This document shows, piece by piece, positions 1-9,617 of a stretch of 20,297 bases of DNA (position 1 is its first letter; each line of letters opens with the position of its first letter). A model generated the notes under the pieces. That model saw nothing but the letters and a program-made list of their open reading frames with translations, had not been told where the DNA came from and did no database searches. The position numbers and the translations under genes were made by a program. Source of the stretch: Entrophospora sp. SA101 (taxonomy: Eukaryota; Glomeromycota; Glomeromycetes; Entrophosporales; Entrophosporaceae); assembly GCA_958430865.1 (NCBI GenBank), contig CAUDNR010000393.1, forward strand, positions 12,227 to 32,523, written 5' to 3'.

Positions 1-183
1 TCAATAAAACAACAAGAAGGAAAAAATCTCAAATCAATTGATATATTTAATAAGACATTGCCAATTTTAGAAACTGGGAGAATTGCTGTTAAAAAAAGAA
101 GTTATTTAGAGGAAGTGGAGGAACAACAAAGAGAAGAGGAAAGGAGAAAAAGAAGATTAAGAGGTAGATATACAGTTTATTAA
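1..183 (+). CDS. 3' end of an unidentified gene (partial)
   Basis: An open frame runs from the first base to a TAA at 181-183 and encodes the last 60 residues of a protein. The 5' part lies outside the window. The tail is strongly charged: a Lys/Glu-rich stretch (LEEVEEQQREEERRKRRLRG), probably helical, ends in RYTVY. Codon use looks like that of the neighbouring genes and there is no internal stop, so I think it is truly coding. It belongs to no family I recognise. A splice donor-like GTAGAT lies near the end (about 163-168), so the frame could instead splice onward into the next ORF. I could not find a convincing acceptor, so the simple stop is preferred. Confidence 0.45.
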   Translation, partial: SIKQQEGKNLKSIDIFNKTLPILETGRIAVKKRSYLEEVEEQQREEERRKRRLRGRYTVY

Positions 184-269
184 TTATTGATTATTTATTT
201 ATCCAATCATTCATCTAATAATTAATTTTATACATATGTACATATAATTTTTACTAATTAACTAATTAT

Positions 270-542
270 ATGGCAAAAAAAATTCAAGAAAAAATACCCA
301 GGAAAAATTTGGATTCAATATTACATGATGATACACTTGATATAAAACTTGAACCGACAGATCCTAATTATAGGTTTCGAAAAGCCATCAATAGAAAGAT
401 GAAAAAACTAGAAAAATTACTTTATAGTGCTGATATTGATATGAGACTTGTACCTGATCCTAGATATGAAATAGTTAGAGAACTTGTAGAAACAGAATAT
501 GAAAAAAAATATGAAAATTTTCGAAGAACAATAATTTATTAG
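270..542 (+). CDS. Small hypothetical basic protein, 90 aa
   Basis: A single ATG-to-TAG frame of 90 codons begins 86 bases after the previous stop. The product is rich in Lys, Arg, Glu and Asp with no membrane segment or signal peptide. The central part (DPNYRFRKAINRKMKKLEKL) looks like an amphipathic helix, and the C-terminus ends FRRTIIY, resembling the RYTVY end of the upstream frame. The codon choice (varied, no low-complexity filler) argues for a real gene or a terminal exon of one. Alternatively it is the last exon of the gene ending at 183, with a different splice pattern. I do not recognise the family and propose no function. Confidence 0.4.
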   Translation: MAKKIQEKIPRKNLDSILHDDTLDIKLEPTDPNYRFRKAINRKMKKLEKLLYSADIDMRLVPDPRYEIVRELVETEYEKKYENFRRTIIY

Positions 543-671
543 ACTACTTGATCAAATAAATCAGAATTTGGAACGATTCATCCTTCAATTAAAATAAATA
601 AATAATTGATTAATATACTAAATATATATATTTATTTATATTACTGTTAATATTAATATCGATCATATTAC
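543..671. other. AT-rich spacer
   Basis: No coding potential is visible. It is mostly A/T with short TAAATA runs, consistent with the 3' flank of the preceding small gene. It ends at the left boundary of the inverted-repeat element. Confidence 0.4.
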
Positions 672-1180
672 ACTGGTAAACTCGATAAGTTGCATTCAGC
701 CAAAAAAAATTCAATATTTAAAATCTCTTGATAATAAGCCGGCCAACCCTTCTAAATTACTCTTGATAAGTCGGTCTCACGTGATATTTGCATTGAATGA
801 GAGGTCATCATTACTATTTTTGGTAACTTGTAATAATTTCCATTATCTTCTTTTTTGTATACATTTATTATGCATTTGTATTTTAAGTTATAGCATTAAT
901 TGCATCACTATTTATCTCATTTGATAATTTAGAAAAGAAGAAAACCCATTTCTTTTTTATATTATGAACGATGCATTTATGTTTTATAATGTTTTGTATG
1001 TATAAAAAGGTTGATTTCACAATATTTCGAACAACTATATAAAGATCGGTGTAAATAAACATTGTTTTTTAAAAACCCCATTTACGTTTTATAATTTGTT
1101 ACTAAAAACTTAAGGTCACGTGTACTTTGATAAGTCCATCATGCTCAGCCATTCATGGCCGACTTATCGAATTTACCTGT
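672..1180. mobile_element. MITE-like element with terminal inverted repeats
   Basis: The left end at 672-691 (ACTGGTAAACTCGATAAGTT) matches the reverse complement of the right end at 1161-1180 (ACAGGTAAATTCGATAAGTC) at 17 of 20 positions. The trinucleotide TAC flanks both sides (669-671 and 1181-1183), a possible 3-bp target duplication. The roughly 509-bp interior has no ORF. It contains CACGTG sites near both ends (about 779 and 1118) and repeated GATAAG-type motifs. Size, lack of coding capacity and short inverted ends fit a miniature non-autonomous DNA transposon, possibly a PIF/Harbinger type because of the 3-bp duplication. The superfamily is inference. Confidence 0.5.
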
Positions 1181-1183
1181 TAC

Positions 1184-2607
1184 TGTGTATTCGAATTGTT
1201 ATTTTGTACCAACAAATCGTCAAAGCTTTTCTGGGTAAAGAAAGTAGCAGTAAACAAACTGATTGGTAAACAAAAATATTTGTCTAATTGATTGACAGGG
1301 ACCAAAGTCAAGCTAATTCGGCACTAAAGTATATATTTTTGATGGGCTAAACCAATAACAATGGATGGTAGAGTAATAAAAAATTGTATAACAGAAGTGG
1401 CAATTTTTATAATAAATTCACAATAAAAAGAAAATGGTGTAACTTAAGTTCAAATTATCGTATATGGGTATACTAATACTGCGATGTAGCTTTTTGGTTA
1501 ACACCGATTGTTTTACATTTATTGCAGTTCGTATTAAATTTCGAGCTACTTTCGTTAATTAATTGTAAGCTTTTATATTCAATGCTCGTCCAATTAAGCT
1601 ATTTCACGAATTTATTCATCCCATTTATTGCTTCGACGAATCTGTAAGCAGAAAAATAAATGTGACCTTTTAAAAAGCGGCAAATGTTTTTTTAAAGTTA
1701 TTTATTTATTTATGTTTACTTTACTTTAATCGCTTAAAAGCTTTATTAATTTGGTCTCTTTACAAGACTCTTTAAGCTGCTTGTTTAACAACCGTTCGTT
1801 ACAACAATTACTTTAACACAAATAACAATATGCGATAACGGCTTCAGTTAATAACTGCCGACACTTTATATTTGGTTAACTATTAACACCTTATATTTTG
1901 CCGAATAACTTTGACACTTTACATTTACACTCAAACACTTTACATTAAACTCTCTAACAAAAACTTAAACAAACCATTTACACTTTACAAAACTTGAAAC
2001 CAAACCTTTGCTTCTCTACTAAACAAATGACCAAAACCTCAGTTATATATCTTGCTCTGATAACAAATTGACGACTAAATCCTATTGTTTAATTTCCGAT
2101 CACAAACGTGTTTTATTAAGCGAAACGTAAAGAATTATTTATTTATTATTAAATTGTGAAAATGCTTTACAGAACGAATTATTTGTAAAGAGATAATTCT
2201 ATATTTCTGCCTTTACTCCTATGAGAAAGGTTCTGTAATATTAATTACATGGTTAATTGATTGATTAACCGGTTGTCTTTATAAAAAATTTCCATTAAAA
2301 ACGAATATATTGAAGACATGTGACCTCGGCTCACAATACTGACAAAGTAAACGAGGCAACTAAAATATTAAAGGAAAAAAATCCTGAAAATGAAAATGTT
2401 ATTTAAGAACTTTAAAATAAAGTTAAAAAAAACCCCCAATTCATCAACAATTGAGAAAGTCCAAGAATGAGCTCATGCAGGGTCTAGTATTGAGACATAA
2501 AAAATTGTCATAATCACGTTACTACCACTATTATTAATCCGAGGATTGCCAATGTGTGACTGATTCATCAAACTAAAACTAATTTTTTTTAAAAAAAACG
2601 AATTAAC
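1184..2607. other. Long non-coding AT-rich region upstream of the methyltransferase gene
   Basis: About 1.4 kb without an ORF that looks coding on either strand. Between 1861 and 1988 the octamer ACACTTTA occurs four times (1861, 1914, 1935, 1980). The part near 2580-2600 is an A/T homopolymer stretch immediately before the ATG at 2608 and probably holds the core promoter and 5' UTR. The sequence looks like decayed repetitive DNA, but I could not assign it to a known element. Confidence 0.4.
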
Positions 2608-4792
2608 ATGCTTTTAAACGATCCTGATGGTGTCGACGAGGATATCGTTAAACAAGAAGCAAAGGTTATATATATATATTTATATATTTAATAATAAAAA
2701 ATATAGATTAATTAATTAATCTATTTTACTGCAATTATCACAGCATTTTCAAAAAGTTCTTAATAGCTTTGCATTATATAAATCAAACGCGCTTTCTGCA
2801 AATAACCGAAGAAGAATTGATTATATTAATCTTCCGGAACAACATAAATTGTTAGTTCCAGGCTTTTTGGATCGTTTGAATGAAATAGATAAATCTATAT
2901 CGATAAATAATCAATTATTAAAGAAAATTTTAGCGGATGGAAATTTATTTGTTAACGAAGAAAATAATAATGTGCGTGTATATAATAAAAAAAAAATAAA
3001 AATAAATCTTTTGTTAGTATTTTAGATAATTCTTTTCAAAAAAAAATATAAATTTTTAGGTTTCCCTAATTTTGAAGACGAAATAAAATAAAAATTATTT
3101 TTTTAAAAAAAATATCATCGTTTATGGATCAGGATAGCCAAAATTTATCTACTAAAGCTGAGAAAGAAGATGGTGAAGAAGGTGTTGAAGAATCGAATTT
3201 ACCAATAACAGAATATGATATGGACAGAGTTAGAAGTACGATCAAACAATTTGTTAGGGAATGGGCAGTAGAAGTATGTATATATCAGATATATTTAAAT
3301 ACGTAGCCGTATAAATATAAATATAAATATGTTTTTTTAAATGTCTATAGGGAAAGTCAGAACGAGATGCGGCATATAAACCTATTATAGAAGCTTTACT
3401 TGAATTTTATAAAGATGTTCCAATTGAAGAAAGGTGTGATTTTTTTTTAATCATTTATTGATTATTATTCTTTAAAAGAAAAACAATAGAATTTGCTATT
3501 TTATAAATAAATCATATAGATCATCCATTACTAATAAAAGTTGTCATTTTTTTTTTTTTTTAAAAAAAAGAAAAAATATTCAAGTGTTAGTTCCGGGCGC
3601 TGGATTAGGAAGATTGGCATTTGATATAGTAAACCAAGGTACTAAATTGGTTATTACTTGTACATATGTGTGTTGTGAAATTGATTTATTGATTTATGAT
3701 TTTGCTTATTGACATAAATAAGGCTTTAGTTCTCAAGGTACTTCATATTTAAATTATTTGATAGAATTTATTAGATTTCAAAATTTATTTATCATTTTAA
3801 ATTTATATCTATAAATATAGGAAATGAATTTTCATTTTATATGGTAATTTCCATTATCTGTAAATTATCCCAAATACATATCGAACAATTCACTAATTGG
3901 CATATACTCAATTAGTTGTTAGCATCACATTTCATATTAAACAGGTAGAAAAGGAAAAGAAATATATATAAAGATCTCCCTCCTAAAAGTATCAATAATA
4001 AAAACTTATTTTCTGCTATTTTTTTAGGATAGAGAGAATCAATCAATACGAATTATATCCATTCATCCACTCTTTTTCCAACATTTTGTCATCTAAAGAT
4101 CAATTAGTGCCTGTTTATATACCAGATGTGATGCCTAGTAGTATCCCACCTGAATCTGATTTTTCAATGGTGGCAGGAGATTTTACAGAAGTTTACGGTG
4201 ACAATCAACACATAGGTAGATTAAAAATTCATTGTTAAAATTTTTTTTTGATTTTCATTTTAATTTTATTAAAATAATATTATATATATATATATATGTA
4301 TGTATATATAAAGGCAAGTGGGATTGTATAGTTACCAGTTTTTTTATAGATACTGCTAAAAACATTATAGAATATATCGAACTCTTTCATCGTATTCTTA
4401 AGCCCGGAGGATTATGGATTAATATCGGTAAATGATAATTGTTTAAAAATGGAGATTTGTCAATAAGTAATAATCTTTGTATTGATATTAGGTCCATTAT
4501 TGTATCATTACGAGAATACACCCGGTGAGATGTCGATTGAGTTGAGTTTAGAAGAGGTTAAAATGGTTGTGAAAAAAACTGGATTTCAATTTCAGGTAAA
4601 ACTTTTTTAAATGCCAATATTAATTATGTATATGACACGTATTAATTATCATGTATATATATATATATATTCCTTATTTAAACTTCAATATATAAGAGGG
4701 AAAACATATTTCAATCAACCTATACAATTAATCCAAATGGAATGTTAAAATATTTATACGATTGTGCATTTTGGACATGTGTAAAACAATAA
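2608..4792 (+). CDS. CARNMT1: Carnosine N-methyltransferase (N2227 family), 12 exons
   Basis: S-adenosylmethionine-dependent enzyme that, in characterised relatives, methylates carnosine to anserine (human CARNMT1; yeast YNL092W is the fungal relative). Exons by reading GT-AG boundaries and keeping frame: 2608-2664, 2744-2971, 3133-3273, 3351-3433, 3571-3638, 3723-3737, 3821-3843, 3916-3944, 4028-4215, 4314-4427, 4492-4595 and 4697-4792. The joined frame is 1146 bases, 381 residues, close to the human length of about 409. Family landmarks in order: [12 protein letters not shown] (about 20-31), [12 protein letters not shown], the SAM-binding loop [11 protein letters not shown] (175-185), QGNEFSFYM (197-205), [13 protein letters not shown] (from 280), and [16 protein letters not shown] (to 321). 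Exons 6, 7 and 8 are only 15, 23 and 29 bases. The acceptor of exon 3 (3131-3132) is the least certain, as this segment is poorly conserved. The fungal substrate is not proven. Confidence 0.9.
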
Positions 4793-4800
4793 TAAAAAAT

Positions 4801-4876
4801 ATTTTTATTATTTTATTATTTTATTATTTTATTTTTTTATTGTTTTATTATTTTATTATTTTATTATTTTATTATT
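4801..4876. repeat. Octameric microsatellite, about (ATTATTTT)n
   Basis: Roughly nine near-perfect tandem copies of ATTATTTT start 9 bases after the methyltransferase stop codon, with one or two interruptions near 4828-4845. It lies in the 3' flank, probably within or just after the 3' UTR. Confidence 0.8.
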
Positions 4877-5041
4877 AAATTTTAAATTTTGAATTTTTGA
4901 ATTTTTTAAAAAAAAAGTTCTATATTACTACTCTAATTAATTATTATTATTATTATAATACAAAAAAAGTAACTCATAATGTCCCACTTATTTAAGCAAT
5001 TTACAAAAAAAAAAAATAAGAATACAAACACACTCCCTCTC

Positions 5042-7960
5042 TTATATAGGCCCGCCATCTCCACCTTTTCCCAACCCAGTTGATACTTTATTTTGCACTA
5101 TATAAATATATAAATGTTAAACTTGTGAAAAATATATATATATATAAATTAAATATTTTTTTTTAAAAGAAAAAGAACTTACCATAATCAATTGTAGTCT
5201 GATAATCACCAATAGCAACCAATATAGTTGAAGAAATATCGGTAAACAAGTCACCTTTAATCGATTCAAACAAGCTTTTCAAAGCAGCGGGAGTAATTTT
5301 CAACTTCAATTCAAAATCTTTTGTGGTGACGGATTGTTTTGGCTTAATGACCACAGGAGCACTTGTTAAATCTTCATCGATAGTTCCAATCAAATTGCCC
5401 TCCGATGTGATTGTTGATTGGATCTTTAAAAATTTGATAGTGGTGTCTAATGGATTGAATGCATCTATCGAGGCAGTACCTTTCGAATCAAATATTGTGT
5501 TAAGACCAATGGCAAATCTAGCTTTAAGTATGACATTTTTATCCGATTTTAATCCAGGCATGGAAGTTTCAAGTTCAAGACTAGCCAATGCTTTTTTCAA
5601 TGACGAGATTTTTGTTGATTCCAAAGTACCTTTTATTCCTAAATCATTCGGTTTACCGGCCATAAAATTGTTTAATAAGTCTCTACCAACTTTCAATGCA
5701 TCGTCAGTTTTTGGTGCAAATTGTGCAACAACATTTCCGGTGTTTTCACCACGGTCTAAAACATAATTTTTCATAAGAACTTTTCCAAGTTGTTTCTCCT
5801 TAAAATACAAATCGAAATTAATATCACCCATGTTGATTTTTACATTTGATGGATTAAATAGTGTGACTGAAAGGTCAATCAACATCATGTCAGTGGTACC
5901 ACCTACAACTTTCAATGAATTGACTAAAGCTGTCTTTGTTTTGAGACCTTGAAGCCCATCTAAAGATGAATTGACAGAAAATTTGATCCCTTTAATTTCT
6001 ACATCGCCCACAGGGGTACTTGCAATTGAATTCGCGACACCTTTCATTACCAAATCAACTTTCGGGTCTGTGGTCAATTTCTTACTAAAATTATCAAAAG
6101 CATTTTCAGAGCCACTTGTTACTTGGAATGGAGTAGGAGCAAAACTTGATTTGATTATCCCTGTTGTTGTATCGCCTGATGCATCAGTGTAAGGAGTTGA
6201 GAGTTTGGCTAGATTAGTAGCGCCATCAAACATTGTAATATCTTGAGAAATTTTTTTCATCGACAACGGGAAACCAAAAGGTATGCTAAATGAGGCAGTT
6301 AAAGAAGGTGAAGCAGCCATTGGTATGTATGGATTATCTGTAAGAAAGTCTAGATCCAAGGTATTTATGGTGACACCAGTAATAACTGAGAGATTTTGTG
6401 GTCCAGCTAATACTACGGACAACCTTGTACCCAAAAATGCGGATTGTAACCAAGAAACAGGTTCTGTGTTGTTATCAGGCTTTACCAATTTTGCAACAAC
6501 ATCGGTAGTGGCATTTTGACCGGCAATGAATTTTGAAAACAAATCGCTAACAGCAGCTAATGAACCAGTGGTATTCTGAGGAATAAGTCTACCGTTCAAA
6601 TTTAATTTATTGTCGCCCTGGAGTAAGGTAATGTTTGTAGCAGAAACTTCTCCGATCGTATGATTAAGATATTGAATGTCAAAAGTAAGGTCGCCTAATT
6701 GAACACTAATAGGAGAAGGATTTCCCATGGTAGAAACTATTTGAACAACAATACCGCCCTGAGGATCTTCAGAAGGTGCATTGAAACTATCAATTGTAAC
6801 AGATGGAAAATTTTGCATTCCTATATATTTGATATCATTAATATAATAGATTAATATATATAATATAAAGGTAAATTAAACGCACACACACCAAAAAAAA
6901 AAAAAGCCAACACATACCACCCATGGTTATATCTTTGGACAAAATAATATTTTGAAGATTCAAGCCGGCTGCCTTTACGGATGCAACACCTTCCAAATGC
7001 CATGTGAATTCTTTTTCAGTCAACATGAATTTATTGAATTGACTGAATGCAGTCTTATTTGATATTTTAAAAGTTTGAGTTGATTCAATTCGAGCACCAA
7101 CAAAAGGAGCAGCTGAAATGGTATCAAGTGGCATATTACCAATCAGAAGATTTTCCCAAGATACTGATACGCCACCAGGAACTTCAATAGTAGCAGCCAA
7201 TGGGCCGGTATTTGTAACTAATATATACAGTGTGTGGTGTAAATTATAAAGTGTTAGAACAATCATCAAATTTTTTTTAAAAGAAAAAAAAAAGAACAAT
7301 ACTATGTATTTATGATTTACCTTCACCAGATACTTTCATAAGGAAACTATCTTCAGTAAGATTTGTTAGGCTAACAGTTGAAAAAGCCAACTTTGAACCA
7401 GTGACGGCACCTTGAGCAATAGACGGAGCAATTACAAATATGGCAAGCAATATGAATATTATGGAAAGTAAGATGGTTACACCGCAACATATGAAACAGC
7501 AGGCTTTACGTCTATTACGAACATTACGAAAATTACGAAAGAACCTTTTTTTTCTTGTAGAATTTTCATCACTATCACTATCATCATCATTATTATTGTT
7601 TATATTATTTAATTGTTGACTTTCTGAATCGAGAGCACGTGAATTGTAAGGTGTATTTTCATTATTGGTTACAGGAGAGTTTCTTTCTTCGTTTTGGAAG
7701 TTATATAGTCTATCGTTACTTCCAGCAGAAATGGTGCTTCCACTACCATTAACATTATTCGAATTTCGATATGGATTATAACTCATTTGAGGAATAGAAA
7801 AACTATTATTATTGTTATTATTGTTATTGATGATGTTGTTATTGTTATTGTTATTGTTAAATATTGGCTCTGGATTTCTTGGATGTTGCGAAAAAATTGG
7901 TGAAGGAATGAATGACGAATTATTGTTGATTAATTGGTGTTCTACACCATTTTGAGCCAT
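5042..7960 (-). CDS. Single-pass membrane protein with DUF3712/LEA2-like lumenal domains, 4 exons
   Basis: Exons on the minus strand: 7960-7321, 7217-6918, 6820-5183 and 5097-5042 (TAA at 5044-5042). All boundaries are GT-AG and keep frame, giving 877 residues. The start is the ATG at 7960, first in a long open frame. Residues 1-135 are disordered, with poly-Asn runs and an acidic DDDSDSDEN patch. A basic block (RKKRFFRNFRNVRNRRK, 136-152) precedes a Cys cluster CCFICC (154-159) and a hydrophobic segment to about 178. This suggests an N-terminus in the cytosol and a large C-terminal part in a vacuolar/ER lumen or outside. The rest has repeated beta-rich units (VTNTGPLAATIEVPGG; SVTLFNPSNVKINMGDINF) typical of fungal DUF3712 and LEA2-like proteins; yeast Tag1 is of this type. 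Many Asn-X-Ser/Thr sites suit a glycosylated lumenal region. Family is from pattern recognition; the function is unknown. Confidence 0.82.
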
Positions 7961-7965
7961 TTTTT

Positions 7966-8506
7966 AGTTTAGCTTGATATTAATGACGATGATGATGATA
8001 GTGATGTTGATGACAATGATGGTGTTGATTAATAATAACGATTAATCAATAATCAGTAATATTAATAAAAAAAAGAATGTTTGGATTAAAAAAATATATA
8101 ATAATATCTCTGTTAATGAACAGTGATATTATTATATACTTTTTTTTTTTAACAAAAAAGAGAAATTTAAAAATGTAAAAATTTTTTTCCTTCAAAAATT
8201 TAGATTTTATATTTTATCCATAATTGGATTTTAAGGCAATTTGTATATTAAATAACTCGCATGTGATAAACCTGCACAATATATATATATATAATTTTTT
8301 ATTGTTATAAATAAACGAGAAACAAAATAATGAACGAGCGTTGTACGGTTTATTTATATTGTATCATTCATTACACAAAAAAATTTTAACATTAACGCCC
8401 AATATAGTTAAAAGAATTATTTATTATTTACCAATAATCATGTAAATGATCTCAAATGACTTCTCGACCGAGAGGCATTTTAGATTCTTAAATTAGGTGA
8501 AAAACT
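7966..8506. other. 5' flank of the membrane-protein gene
   Basis: Non-coding. It begins with a GATGATGATG/GTTGAT-type trinucleotide tract (about 7985-8030) just upstream of the minus-strand start codon, probably 5' UTR. It also holds the inverted repeat listed separately and TA-rich runs near 8281-8295. No gene is visible. Confidence 0.5.
8095..8138. repeat. 20-bp inverted repeat (hairpin) followed by a T run
   Basis: The arms 8095-8114 and 8119-8138 are complementary at 19 of 20 positions around a 4-base loop (AATG). The right arm is followed within two bases by a run of about ten T. It lies about 135 bp upstream of the divergent start at 7960, in a gene-free interval. It could form a stem-loop in DNA or RNA. 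Alternatives are a tiny transposon relic or chance in AT-rich DNA, though 20-bp arms are long for chance. Confidence 0.7.
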
Positions 8507-9060
8507 AGAATTTAAAAATTTATTATTATTGTATTAGTATTTGGCGAAACCTTGTTTCATACGAATTATAATTAAATTCTTGTTTCTTTTGTTACACATA
8601 AAAATTCGTTGAAACACGATTAGTAATCTTGTTTCAACGACTTTGTTGTAACAAGGTTATATTATATATCTGGTGATATTCGAACCCGAATCTCACACAA
8701 ATAGTAGTCAATTTAAACAGCATTGTTTTTAAAGAATTTATTTAAAATAATAATAAAATTTAATGATTTTTAATATTGCTTTTAAAGAATTTAAAAAATC
8801 GACATATTGGTCTTTTCAAAGATGGTCGGTCACACTAGTGATGTTAGCCGGCTAAGAAATTTTTAAACGGCTAAGCCGGCTTGAGCCAATCAAATTCTAT
8901 TCTCAAAAATAATAAAAAATATTCATTCATAATTGGGGTGTGCGACATTCTAAGAAAATCAAAACTAATTAATGTCATATATTGATTGGTTATATGTGAT
9001 TTTTTTTTGTGATCTGCATATCATATACAGAATTTCCGAAATTTACATAAAGAACATAGT
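8507..9060. mobile_element. Dispersed repeat, copy 1
   Basis: This stretch recurs at 19331-19884 in the same orientation, offset 10824. By eye it is identical from 8507 to 9023 (about 517 bases), then continues with about six differences in the last 40 bases. It has no coding frame of note. Inside are a nested foldback (8548-8658), a GC-rich block with two GCCGGC palindromes (8847-8852, 8875-8880), and on the minus strand GGTTCGAATAT (8686-8676), close to a tRNA-type B box. The ends carry no clear terminal inverted repeats or target duplication. It is probably a non-autonomous transposable element, possibly SINE-like; the class is unresolved. Confidence 0.8.
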
Positions 9061-9297
9061 AAACATATTGTTTTCAAAACACTGCTCCTCCTCCGTTTTC
9101 AAAGATATAGACACCAAATTAGTGTACAAGATAGTATATGTAATATAGATTAGAGCTATGGAAAGATTTAATGGATTAAAAATACCAGTGGCGTAAAAAA
9201 ACTCATTCGAAATACAGAAAATTTCTTTCTTTATCGTTATACTTCTATCTATTGCAACTTCCGAAAAAATTGTATGAAATAAAGATTCTGTCTCCAT
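9043..9297 (-). CDS. Doubtful 84-aa ORF beside the dispersed repeat
   Basis: An ATG-initiated frame of 84 residues whose last few codons lie in the diverged end of the dispersed repeat. It has one hydrophobic stretch (about residues 42-60) and a charged tail (KTEEEQCFENN). No family is recognised, and no splice partners are evident. It may be chance or a remnant of an element protein. It is listed only because the flanking 600 bases hold nothing better. Confidence 0.12.
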   Translation of the reverse strand: METESLFHTIFSEVAIDRSITIKKEIFCISNEFFYATGIFNPLNLSIALIYITYTILYTNLVSISLKTEEEQCFENNMFTMFFM

Positions 9298-9617
9298 AGC
9301 ACTGTTCTACAAATACATTCTGATCAAAACCTCTAATAAATTTATAAATGTGACGATTTTCCAGAAGCCTTAGTGATTGAAAGTTCATAATACTAATAAA
9401 ACGTAATATTTATTTAAAAAATAATAGCAAAATATTTTGTTACACTGTTTCCTTTTTTAGAGAAAAAAAGGGGCACCATAAAAAAATCCGCATATATGGA
9501 TTTACATTATGACATTAATTAGATTTGTTAATCAACTTATATCGAATACCCCAATTAGACATGGATTTATTCTATAAATTTAATAATAATAAATACATAA
9601 ATAATAAATTAACATGT
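9298..9617. other. Non-coding 3' flank of the BTB-TLDc gene
   Basis: About 320 bases of AT-rich DNA with no gene seen. It contains an imperfect palindrome around 9487-9506 (AAATCC...GGATTT about a CATATATG core). Confidence 0.4.

Noticed and set aside
3060..3092. Alternative acceptor at 3058-3059 for exon 3 of the methyltransferase
   Set aside because: Using it in the required phase leads to a stop within about nine codons; the acceptor at 3131-3132 keeps the frame open.
5323..6519. Three plus-strand ORFs (147, 73 and 78 aa) opposite the DUF3712-like gene
   Set aside because: They lie entirely antisense to the large, well-supported minus-strand exon and show no family motifs.
8676..8686. 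A true tRNA gene around the B-box-like motif
   Set aside because: No acceptor stem, anticodon arm or A box at normal distance could be found on either strand.
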